A stretch of 64,000 nt of DNA from Carya illinoinensis (taxonomy: Eukaryota; Streptophyta; Magnoliopsida; Fagales; Juglandaceae): contig NC_056762.1 of assembly GCF_018687715.1 (NCBI RefSeq), positions 33,220,864-33,284,863 of the forward strand, given 5' to 3'. A program made the position numbers and the translations under genes. This document shows, in pieces, positions 23,901 through 34,402 of this stretch. How positions within the stretch are numbered: the first letter of the stretch is position 1; the number at the start of each line of letters is the position of its first letter. The notes beneath the pieces were generated by a model. That model made no database searches and was not told the origin of the DNA. It saw only the letters and a program-made list of their open reading frames with translations.

Positions 23901-25702
23901 TTGCAACATTGAAAATTATGTCGAAAGTCAAAAAGTCATTACAAGATATAATAAGTTGTAAATCACCCATTGTTTCAAAAGTTAATGTTGAGGGGAAAAG
24001 ATAAATTTAATCATTTAATTTATATTCTAACACTCTTCCTCACATGTAGGCCTGTTCTCCTTAATAAGTGGGTCTAATATATGGAATACTTAATTAATTG
24101 TGGGGTGCAATGTAGAGTCAGGGTTTGGATTCTATTTTGATATCATATTATGTCACCAATTATCCTAAAAACTTGAGCTGGTGAAAATGTAATAATTTAA
24201 TTGATATTTTAACAGCAGAAAAATTACAACATATGTGCACAATAAAATACACAAAACAAAATGTGGATAAAAAGTGAATACTTATCCAAGTACAATAGCG
24301 ATATTGAGAGGCTATTACTAAATTTTATACAAGATACTATTATTTCAATCTTCAAATTATGACTTGGAAAACTGTTTAGTGACATTGAAACTCAATATTA
24401 GTTAGATGTACGTCTCACAAATAAATAGACCAAACATATCTATGCTGCATGGTATTTACAATGTTGTTGCTGTTCTGGTCAAATCAACAGTTATAAAAAT
24501 TTAGAATGCGTTAGCATAAAAGAAGAAAATGTTGCTGGTAGATCAGGACCTAAGGAACTAAACTTTCCAAAATACCCGGTCAGCTTTTCATGGTGGTTAG
24601 AATTTGCATGTTATCCTTTGATTAAAATTTCTTCTCTGAGCTTATGCAGAGTTACTTCTTTACTTTGCAGAATCATATTGAAGGATATCATGAGTTGTCC
24701 TCAAAAACTCAAATATACTTTTCAACAGCTGCCGCTAAGTGGGATGCTGACTTCTATATCAAAGTTGATGATGATGTGCACATAAATCTTGGTTGGTGTA
24801 TCTCCATTATTAACTGTGTATCTTCAAAGAAGGGTGCAATATTAGGGGCATTTAATTCATTCTTTCAATATTTCACAGGTATGGTTGGTTCAACCTTGGC
24901 CCGGCATAGATCAAAGCCACGCGTTTATATTGGTTGCATGAAGTCTGGACCTGTCCTGTCACAGAAGTGAGCTGTCATTTTTTACCCTGTGGTTTGTTTA
25001 GTTGTTAGAACATTTATGGATGTCATTAATCAGATGTACCTTTGGCTACCAATGCAGAGGAATAAAATACCATGAACCAGAATACTGGAAATTTGGTGAG
25101 GATGGAAATAAGTACTTTAGGCATGCGACAGGGCAAATATATGCGCTCTCCAAGGATTTGGCTACATATATTTCAGTTAATCGGTAATTTCTTCAATGAA
25201 ATCATTCTGTGCTTATTATTCCACTTAAAACTGTCAATTATTGATGTTTTCCCTCTGCAGGCACATACTTCATAAATATGCAAATGAAGATGTCTCTTTG
25301 GGTTCTTGGTTTATCGGCCTTGATGTTGAGCACATTGATGACCGGAGCCTCTGCTGTGCGACGCCCCCTGGTAAGATGCTTGCAGACATGCACCTGAGCT
25401 CGTAAACAATCAAGCTCCTTTCTTGGTTTCCTCCCTTGTTAGTTCCTTTTTAAGGTTTCCCATTTTGATAGTTACGACTTGCATATTACTGGATATGACA
25501 ATGTGCTGCATTAGAGAGATGCATAGTTCTGAAAGTTTAATATCTTCTGACAGATTGCGAGTGGAAGGCTCAAGCAGGAAATCCTTGTGCTGCATCCTTT
25601 GACTGGAGCTGCAGTGGCATTTGCAAATCAGTGGAAAGAATGGAGGAGGTGCACCAACGCTGTGGGGAGGGCGATGAGGCTATCTGGCACACCAGTTTCT
25701 GA
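20826..25702 (+). CDS. Beta-1,3-galactosyltransferase, GT31 family, complete (403 aa)
   Basis: Eleven exons: 20826-20929, 22727-22829, 22910-22971, 23096-23307, 23403-23466, 23644-23716, 24671-24791, 24879-24966, 25058-25183, 25261-25370, 25554-25702. They sum to 1212 bp in one frame, without stops, to a TGA. Residues 17-33 form a single signal anchor (type II Golgi protein). The DUF4094 region follows ([18 protein letters not shown]), then the galactosyltransferase domain with RETWMP near 153, FVIGH, the metal-binding VDDDVHIN (Asp 239-241), [10 protein letters not shown] and [16 protein letters not shown]. The conserved Cys-rich tail (CCATPPDCEW) is present. The enzyme should move galactose from UDP-galactose onto glycoproteins such as arabinogalactan proteins. 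Length and exon pattern fit the plant family of about 390-410 aa. Intron 2 is a GC-AG intron. Which B3GALT paralogue it is cannot be told here. Confidence 0.95.
20934..20969. repeat. (CT)n microsatellite at the start of intron 1
   Basis: About 18 CT units begin four bases into intron 1 of the galactosyltransferase gene, next to the donor site CAG|GTACTC. Confidence 0.9.
22336..22519 (-). mobile_element. SINE in intron 1 of the galactosyltransferase gene
   Basis: A 184-bp insertion flanked by an exact 12-bp duplication, TATCACATTTTA, at 22324-22335 and 22520-22531. Read on the minus strand it starts with a tRNA-like head, with GGTTCTAACC about 30 bases in (close to a pol III B box). It ends in a tail of (AAAT) repeats, seen on the plus strand as (TTTA)n. 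A tailed insertion with a long target duplication and no coding capacity is a SINE. The family was not identified. Confidence 0.85.
22830..22831 (+). other. GC splice donor of galactosyltransferase intron 2
   Basis: Exon 2 ends GAGAAGAAG and the intron begins GCAAGT, closed by an AG at 22908-22909. The AAG|GCAAGT context is the strong consensus that usually accompanies GC-AG introns. No GT within reach keeps the frame and the conserved protein sequence as well. Confidence 0.75.
23995..24220 (-). repeat. Dispersed repeat in intron 6, possibly a small LTR-type element
   Basis: On the minus strand two similar segments, TGTTAAAATATCAATTAAAT and TGTTAGAATATAAATTAAAT, flank a middle part that contains a weak PBS-like ATGATATCAAAAT. 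This resembles a decayed miniature LTR element. The limits are approximate and no target duplication was found. Confidence 0.4.
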
Positions 25703-26258
25703 GACAAGTCTCTGTTCATTGTAATATATGTGAGATCAAATGGTGGTTTATTTAGACAACTCAATCTGCCCGATTTTTGTTTATTGATGCCTCGGGACAG
25801 TCGGTATATGATTGATTGAATTACTCACTGCACATAGAGATTTTCATACTGAGGAAATATGATTCAAATTTTTTTTGTTCCAAGTTTAACTTCCCGACTG
25901 CTACTCACAAAATCAAACAAGGTTGCAATCGTTTAAATGCATGAAAATGAACTCAAAGCATGTCAAACCATATGTACATTTTAAGTCATATTTGCAGCGT
26001 GAAACCATTATAGAAGACCATCAGTTGCTTTGCGTACAAGGAATACCAGGGAGTCGACTTTTTGGTGTTTTGGGACTATTTGCGTTGTGTTTTGGGAGGA
26101 TTTTTTTTTTTTTAATTAGATGCTAAGGATGACGTGAGCTTTGGAGGTTGTGTTTTTCTTTTTTGTTTCTAAGCTTGGGAGCTTTGGAGGTATTTGAATT
26201 ACTTGAAGAGTTTCTATCCATATCCTACTATTTACAAGAACAATAATAAATATTATGG
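25703..26258. other. 3' flank of the galactosyltransferase gene
   Basis: Likely 3' UTR for the first 100 or so bases, then unremarkable AT-rich sequence. No gene seen. Confidence 0.4.
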
Positions 26259-26645
26259 GTAGTGATTAGGGGTGGCAATATGTGACACGACTTGTAAATC
26301 CAATACGAATAGACACGAAATTAGCGAGTATGGGTCAAAACAGGTTGATCTATTAAAACATGATTTATAAATGGATCAACCCATCTTAATCCGAAATCAA
26401 CCCGTTTTGATTTTATTTTAAAATCACAAATTTATTATTGTTGAGTTGTAATATGTTTATTTATCAGTATGTTTATGTTGTATTGTCGGGATTGTAATAA
26501 TGAAACTATGCTCATATTGGTTACTATAGAGTTTGTAATATTGATTTTATTATGTATTAAAATTTGAAAAATATTGATATTTTTTTATTAGTAAATAATC
26601 TTATTTTTAAAAAAAGATAATGTGGCCACAAATAAATAGAGATTT

Positions 26646-29600
26646 TGTAACAGTCCGCTAGAAATTCAATTGTGAAATTTCTATTAACTTTAGGAATCTC
26701 GTGAAAACCCAATAAGTTTTCACGAATCCATTAATCGTATAGGTTTTTGTCTAACTACATAGTTAGTGTTATTATTTACTATGGTATCAGAAGTGTGTTT
26801 TTGACTATTGGAGATAGTTAGAAGTGTCAAAATGTATTATGGTTTGTGCCATTAGACTCGGAGGGTTATTTAAAGTCTTATGGCGAATAACTTTTTTTCA
26901 TATTTTTGGACAAAACGTCTGTTCAAAACTGTAAATATTATTGGATAAAAAGAAATATCTTGAGATAATTTTCATGAATATTATTGGGTAAAAATATTTT
27001 GAATTGATTTTTATAGATATTATTAGATAAAAATATCTTAAGTTGATTTTTTGTAAATACTATTGGATAGAATATTATGAGATAATCTTTTATAGATATT
27101 TTGGGTAGGAGAAAACTACACTCAACTCTCAACTCCAGCCACATCTTTTCCATATCTCATCCATAAGTATCTCCAGCCACCTCTCCCCACGAAATTATCT
27201 TCATTTACACTTTCCATTGAAAGAATATCAAACACTCTCTCTCAGACAGCTTTTAGGAGGTCTTTTGCACACCCATTACGAAGCTTTTGTAAGTATTTTA
27301 TCATAAAGTCTCCTTCATATAAGTTGTTCATTTTTTAGTCTAGTTTACATGGATATCTTATTTTTCCCATTTGAAAATCATTTGGTCAGTCAAATATTGT
27401 GTAAACTATAGAAAAGTCATTCTGGGAGATAAACTGGAGAATATGTTATAGTTTGGAATTTTTGACCAAGCTAATGGATAGATATTGGTCCGAAATTTTT
27501 ATGGAGTATTGTTAACATGTGTATATGATTATTGGTTGAGGATTTTTGCATGATTAAAGGTTTTGATGAAAGATTTTCTTAGATTTAGAAACTTAGAAAC
27601 TGGAAGAGGAAAAACAGTTTCTGTTTTGAGAAAGTTTAACTTTTTGGTGGTCTAAACCTATTCCAATGACTTTGATAATTTTATTGGAGGATCCTAAACA
27701 TCTTATATACATGTTATATTATTATTTTGAAGATATTTGATGTTAGTTTCAAAGATATGAAATTTTAGGCAAAGAGATATTCATATAAGCCAAAGTGTGG
27801 ATATTCTTGGCTAAATTTATGTTTTGATTAATTTCTAACCATGTGATCTTGAATTAGAAGCTTATATATATTTTAGGACATCTTTTTAAACCATGTGATG
27901 GTTTGGTTTGAAGATCATATATTTATAAGTCATAGATCAAAAGATTTATCAAAACTAGTTGAGGAAAAAGTTTCTGTTTTTGGACTAACTGTAAAACCAA
28001 AAACTCCAAATATTATTTTGTGATTTTGGTGACTTTAGTTTGATGATTTAAAGCATGGTTGATGTTAGGATGATATTATGAATATGTTAGAAGTAAGATT
28101 AGATTTTTGAAATTCTTGGAGATGTTTTGATTTAAAGTCAAAACTTGTGATTCAAGTGCTTGGATCTTTTTACAAAAACGTTTGGTGTTAATTATTAGCT
28201 TTTTCTAAATGGATGTTTTAAGTATGGTTTTGAACTTAGGATTGGAAGATGTTTGTTGCAAAATTTTGGTTTAAGCATGAGTTTTGAAGTTGGAAGGAAT
28301 TGCAACAAAAATCAAGGGAAATGGCCTATGGATGTTTCGACCATAGTGTGTTCTTCATAGTTGTGTTTTGTTTTTAATTTTTATGAGTTGATATTTAAGT
28401 TTAGGACAAAATTTACATGAGGAATGTAAATTTTGAAAACTTTTGGAGTTAGTATGCAAAATCCTTAAGTTATGGGTAAAACAGTCATTTTCCCACTTGT
28501 AGAGAGTAAAATGAAAATTTTACTCTTTAAGTTAGTATTTTCCATATTTTAAATTATTAGTGATTTAGTTCTAACTTTTAGAATCACTAATTACAGTTTC
28601 TCGTGGTCGCACTTGAAGTTTTATAAGAAACGCGGAGATCGAGGTAAGTTAGCTTTTAACTTACTAACAGTCTACTGTGTATGTGTGCTAAGTAAAGGAA
28701 CTACAGTGTATGTATGTATGTTATCATATATGTCATGCCATGCCAAGTTATCAAGTAATTGTCTATTATACAGAATTTATTCTGTCGTCAATTTTTATCT
28801 GTTACATAATATATTCTGTCATGTATTACTGTACCTTACAAGTACGTCATGCTAAGTATGCCATCTATTACATGTATGTCAAGTCATGTAATATTCACTG
28901 TTGCAAGTATGTCATATTAAATATGTTGTCTATTATATATTATGCAATGTTACGAAATATTTCTATCTCAAGTTGGTCATGTATTTCAAGTTATATTCAA
29001 GTCACGTTATGTTATGTCAGGGTTTCAGTCATTTCGTATTCTAGTCACGTTTCATCTTGATTACTTATGTATGGGGTCACAGCAATTGTGACGCATACAC
29101 TACGTGAGACACAATAATTGTGACACGTAGAATACATGGGGCCACAACAACTGTGGAGTATGTATTTAAGCAGTTAAAGAATAAGTTTCCGTAGAATACA
29201 TGTGGCCACAACAACTGTGGAGTATATATTTACACTTAGAATACATGGGGTCACAACAACTGTGAAGTATGTATTTTTCATGTTAAGTCAAGTTTGTGTA
29301 GAATACATGGGGCCACAACAACTGTGAAGTATGTATTTACACGTAGAATACATGGGGCCACAACAACTGTGGAGTATGTATTTTTCATGTTGAGTCAAGT
29401 TTGTGTAGAATACATGGGGCCACAACAACTGTGGAGTATGTATTTACACGTAGGATACATGGGACCACAACAACTGTGGAGTATGTATTTTTCAATGTAA
29501 GTCAAGTTTCAGATCAAGTTCATGTCAAGTCAAATTCAGTTCATGTTTCAATTTAAGTTATGTCAATTATGCTATGTTGTACGCCAAGTTATGCTTTAAT

Positions 29601-30149
29601 TACTTATGAATTTGATTATGCATTTATGCTTTTACTGTCATACATGCATCATTAGCTTGTGTGGAAGTTTTTTGTTAACTTACTGAGATTTGTAATCAAA
29701 TCTCATTTTGGTAGTCCCAACTACCATTCCCCCCAAATGGTAGATCTTGTTACAGGACCTGAAGGAGAATCAGGAGCTGATCAACTAGACACAGTTGACT
29801 AAGCGACGGTGCGACGTCAATGTTAATATAGTAGTTAACGTAAATTACTACTTGTACAATGGAGTTACATCTTTAGTACTTTTTGGATCATAACCATCTT
29901 GGACTAGTGTTGTGATCTATTCAATGGGTCTTTATGTATGAAGTATGTTTTAAGCATTTGGGATATTTTCAATTTGGTGCATAGTATTGCTAAAGAAAAA
30001 AATTATCCGCTACGAATATTGCATAATGTTAGATGCATGTTAGGAACATTGCATCTTATATGTCATGAACGGGGGCAGGTAACCTTGTGTTGCATGTCTC
30101 GACGCTTCAAATGTTCGTCCGATCCCAAACGGAATTTGGGGGCGTCACA
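26646..30149 (+). mobile_element. Solo LTR of a long-LTR retrotransposon, copy 1 (3.5 kb)
   Basis: Begins TGTAACAGTCCGC and ends GGGGGCGTCACA, flanked by an exact 5-bp duplication GATTT (26641-26645, 30150-30154). There is no coding region, PBS, PPT or second LTR. Recombination between two LTRs leaves exactly this. The same sequence is present inverted at 46279-49202. A 3.5-kb LTR points to a large Ty3/gypsy or LARD-type parent, but the lineage cannot be read from the LTR alone. All short open frames inside, including repetitive ones at 29294-29500, are noncoding artefacts. Confidence 0.93.
29105..29500 (+). repeat. Minisatellite inside solo LTR copy 1
   Basis: About eight copies of a unit with core TACATGGGGCCACAACAACT followed by GTGGAGTATGTATTT. 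The spacers alternate between a short one (ACACG) and a longer one (TTCATGTTAAGTCAAGTTTG), which gives a compound period of roughly 106 bp. The inverted copy at 46279-49202 has fewer units. Confidence 0.9.
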
Positions 30150-30537
30150 GATTTTAACTTTTAAGTGAAATTATGTTAATCAAGACAAATGAATTATGCA
30201 TATTAGTTCAACCCATTTACATGAAATTAATTTAAATTAGTCGTGTTATGTTGATCTATTTATAATTAATTATTAAATGGGTCAAAACGGGTGACATAAC
30301 ATAACACGTTATCTAAATTGGCCAGGTTAGGATTTGAAAGTTTGATACATTTAGTTTAACGGGTTGGGTTTGAATTGACTTATATAGTTTAATATTCGTG
30401 ACTTGATACGATACGAACACGATCGAAAGACACAAATTGCCACCCCTAACGGTGATGGAATTATATATTTCACAACATTGCCAAAGTGTTTTTACTATTA
30501 CACCAACTAAAAAAGTTATTGAGTTAATTATGAGTAT

Positions 30538-30742
30538 TTTTTTTTAATTTTATTTTTAATGACAGGAGAATCACACAAGAGTATAGCTCTTGGGACTCAC
30601 TCATAGAATCTAAATTCTTGAAGACTAGCAAGCAACCCACAGCCATTACCTCTCACTTAAATCACAGTTTGATTTCAGTAAAAATCAAACTTGTGACATA
30701 GGGTCATGCACATAAGTTCTCCCTTGTCATATGGGCTATCGG
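30538..30742 (-). mobile_element. tRNA-derived SINE
   Basis: A 205-bp insertion flanked by TAATTATGAGTAT (30525-30537) and TAATTATGAATAT (30743-30755), a 13-bp duplication with one mismatch. On the minus strand it opens with an A-box-like TAGCCCATATGACAAGGG and, about 35 bases on, a B-box-like AAGTTTGATTTT. It ends in an A-rich tail. This is the structure of a tRNA-derived SINE. It differs in sequence from the SINE at 22336. Confidence 0.8.
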
Positions 30743-30755
30743 TAATTATGAATAT

Positions 30756-33700
30756 CTTTTTTATTCAATATGTAATCTCAATAATAAATATATACAAAAC
30801 TAAGATATTTTTCTCGAATAGACACTATTATCCAAGAATTATGATTGGTGTCACATCAATATGACAGAATAAAAGTAAGAAGAAAGTATTATATCTTTAA
30901 GAAAATCTTCAATAAAAATTTTCTATAGTGTAGCATTTTTTTCATAGGCTGCAGCTATAATGTAGCAATACTGATACCTTAGGTTGGTAAGAATAGCCTC
31001 TTTAAATTAGTCAATTAAACCAAAGGCTCTCATGGATTTTACAAAAATCACGATAATTGACAATTGTGTTGAGTATTTTAGGACAAAGATCATTCACCCA
31101 CACAAAATTAGCCTAAGGCCCTAAACCGTTTAGTTATTTATAAACTACTAATTAGATATGAGGTTAGAGAACTTTTCAGAATTAATTGGGGACTGGTCAA
31201 ACTAATTGAAACCAACTCTTAACAACATCAATTAACAGAAATTATTACTTTCTATACATTAATACTTTTTAATAGAAATGGCTACAGAAGAGATTGGAAT
31301 GGATAATCTTACTCACTTCTAATTGGTTCAAACTCATAAAATAGTTGTGAGTGACTGTTTGCTCCGATTGACTAAAACCGCACACTTCTTTGTAAGATGT
31401 TTCACATGTTGGGTGTGGAAACAGAAGGCGCAACTCCGTATGGGGTCGGTGTGATCATCGTTGGTTCGATGATAAAGATGTTTGTTTAAGCTTTAAATTA
31501 TCTGAGAAATACATTTTTTTTAATTAATAAATAAATCTAATAATTTAAGGCCAAATGGCTGAAGAACTATTTATATTTTGTTTGAAAAATTAAGAAGAGA
31601 GAAATTCTATTATATATATAGATATATATATATATCTTAGGAGGTCCTTTTCTTTGTTAATAATTAATTGTTTTAAAAGAAGAATATGCATCTTATCTCT
31701 GATATATTAATACTTACTATAAATCAAAATTCTATATTCCATATTAAGTGTTGATTTTTTGTCCGATATTTATCTTGTAATTTATATGGAGTTGTGAATG
31801 TGAAACCCCAGATTCTGATGCGGAGAGAATGATCTGTAGCAATCCAAGAGGTACCCAGTATCTTTTATGAAAATGAGGTAGAATAGTGCAACTGGCCGGT
31901 CTGACTGACTTCAGCAAGACAACAAGATGAATGTAACCACATAATTCATGACTATATCTAACGATATTTGTTTTCTCTAAAGTTGTCAATGGACATACTC
32001 ACCGTCCAATGTTAGGCAAGCCTTCTATTGTCTACTTATTCTTCGTTAGACGTCCATGTCGCCCAAACTTTAAACTGAATATCTTCAAAAGATCAGAGAC
32101 TGTTGCATGTGGAGGCTATTTTAATGACAAATAAGAATTGTCAATGGTCATTGGTATTGGTTCAGGCTGAGTTACTTCAAATCTTCATGATTTCAATCCG
32201 GCGCGTACAATTGTTAAAGCTGTTTACATACTTAGGTCAACACAACCTAACACATTTGTATAAACTTGTTTATACAAAAGTTTTTTGCATAATGATCTAT
32301 TTGAACTGATGTACATCTTCAAAGTTTATATTTTGCCATATGAAAAATGCAACAAACTTTGAACAGGACATAGTGTTTTGCACATAGACGATGCGCGTTT
32401 TGGATCAACATAGGGAAATTAATGGCTATAACAGCTCCCAAATTCTGATTGGGTTACATACACAATATTCAGGCACTGAAATGACCACTACCAAGGCACT
32501 GATTTCTAGATATTTTCGGCATTCTTGCTTGTGGTTAGGCTTTGTGTTGCTCTAAAAAACCTGGTTGGTGTGCATAACACATTAATAAGATGGATGATCA
32601 GGTACTGAATCGACCACTACCAAACCAGTACTGATACTATATATATATATATATATCTACATGTTTTCTTCATGTCTGTTTCTTTCTTGTTTCTGGTACA
32701 GGCTTTGTGTTGCACTTCAATGGGAAGGAGAGCTAAATAAAATATATATATATATATAATTGATGACGCTTTTTTTGACCGTCTTTGCATAATTCGTTAC
32801 GCGGTTTTGAGTATCGATTGGTATAGTCACTTTTCAACAACACTAAATAAAAACATAACATATGGCCACTTTTCAACAAAGTTTGGCCACTAGGTGTTAC
32901 ATACTCTTCTTTCAATCAATTGCCTGAGAATCATGGGAAAATTTCTATATACCATATTTCCATATTGTCGTCTTATAGATCGCGTGATATTGCATCTTTG
33001 TAATAAAGAGAACTGTTAGATTTATCAAGATATATCAAGATATTTCTTAAAAATAAAACTCACAAATTGATAACACTTGTTGTATTCGTATATCATATTA
33101 TATATACGTATTTTTTTAAATAAAATTATTTTAATATTTCACGTCTAACCATATAATTTATCAAATTAACTAGATTTATACATAAACTAAATATTTCAAT
33201 ATCTCAATAAAAAATAAAAGAGTAATAGTACTCATAATCATAATTCTCATCATTTCATAATATGACATTAAATTATCAGAGATTATTTATTATATTTTTA
33301 TTATGAATATATCATTTAATATCACGTCATGATGATAAGATGATAAAAAAATATGAATAAATTATTTTTAAAATAAAATAGAGCCTAACATAAAAAGGTC
33401 ATGAAAAAAAATAAATTTTATTATATATAAACAAAATTGCGAACTAATCTGTATATCAATATTAATTTTTTATATTTAAAATTTAAATTAATATTATTTT
33501 TAATAAAATTTATTTGATAAATTATATTAAATTGAGGTAGAAATTAACACATAATTATGTTTATAATTAAATTTTAAAAAAAAATATAGTCAAAAGAACG
33601 TGGAAAACGAGACAGAACGCGGTGACAGCAGAGAGCCATGTGCGCAGCAGCGTGGTATATTAGAGATTCGATGATAGAGAGTGGAGCAGCCAATGAGCAG

Positions 33701-33834
33701 AGGCAGTAAAAGGAATAGCCCCCAATTAAATAGACCGCACATTTTCAATGCGCATTGTTTTTTCTAAATAATGAAGTCTTTTTTCGGAGATTGATAATTT
33801 GCGTCGCGCACCCGTCGCCTTCTCTTGCTTTCGT
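30756..33834. other. Long AT-rich intergenic region
   Basis: No gene recognised on either strand. Holds (TA)n runs near 31612-31635, 32639-32656 and 32743-32758, and the MITE-like repeat at 33430-33576. The last 250 bases are the promoter region of the START gene. Confidence 0.5.
33430..33576 (-). mobile_element. AT-rich MITE-like repeat, copy 2
   Basis: Matches 19455-19620 and 62961-63121 in reverse orientation, including the shared core TTTTTTATATTTAAAATTTA. It sits about 260 bases upstream of the putative TATA box of the START gene. Confidence 0.55.
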
Positions 33835-33842
33835 TATATAAA
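33835..33842 (+). promoter_or_regulatory. Putative TATA box of the START-domain gene
   Basis: TATATAAA lies in a pyrimidine-rich promoter-like stretch about 560 bases before the start codon. A long, CT-rich 5' UTR would follow. Confidence 0.45.
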
Positions 33843-34402
33843 ATCTATCGTTCATGCTACCTTCCAACTTCATTCATTTCCTCGAACATTTGTTGTGCAT
33901 GCATTGCTAACTTCTCTCCCCAATCCCTAAACATAGTTAAGAGAGCATAAAAGAGAAAAATAAAATAAAAAATCTCAACGGCCTGAACACAAGAAAATCC
34001 GGACCTACGGTAATTCGTAATCCTAACACCACATCTCTCTACCGCTTATCTCGTAATCCTTATCCACACCTTCTCAGAATACTTGTCTTCTTCTTCTATG
34101 CTTCCTGTCTCTGCTGCAAAAGCTCACATCTCTCATCATTTATTCGCATCAATCTTCTCTCTCTGTTTATCTATTTTTCCCGTTAAATTTATTGAGGCTG
34201 GTTTTTGGGGTTTATCCTCTATCTTATTCCCTATCTCTCTCTCTTGAAACCCTCAAATCATCTATGTGCTTTGACGCACACCAATCCCATTAAATCGAGG
34301 GTTCTGCTTTCAAATTTTGTTTCTTTTCGTTATTTGATTTCTGGGTCGTCCTTGAGCATTCCATTTCGGAGTCGCTTCGTTTCATTGTGGTGTTTCCTTG
34401 TT

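Larger units (their letters stand above)
26267..30448. mobile_element. hAT-like non-autonomous element split by a solo LTR
   Basis: The ends are inverse copies: TAGGGGTGGCAATATGTG at 26267, and TAGGGGTGGCAATTTGTG read inward from 30448. Flanks GTAGTGAT (26259-26266) and ACGGTGAT (30449-30456) match at five of eight bases, and all three differences are transitions, as in an old 8-bp duplication. Without the solo LTR the element is about 670 bp, noncoding and AT-rich. The 8-bp duplication size suggests hAT. Confidence 0.7.

Noticed and set aside
26776..26790. TATGGTATCAGAAGTGTG inside the solo LTR as a primer binding site
   Set aside because: It lies within the repeat shared by both copies, 130 bases from the LTR start, not after an LTR end.
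29294..29500. Open frame encoding repeats of YMGPQQLWSMYL
   Set aside because: It is a translation of the LTR minisatellite; unit length variation and the solo-LTR context make coding unlikely.
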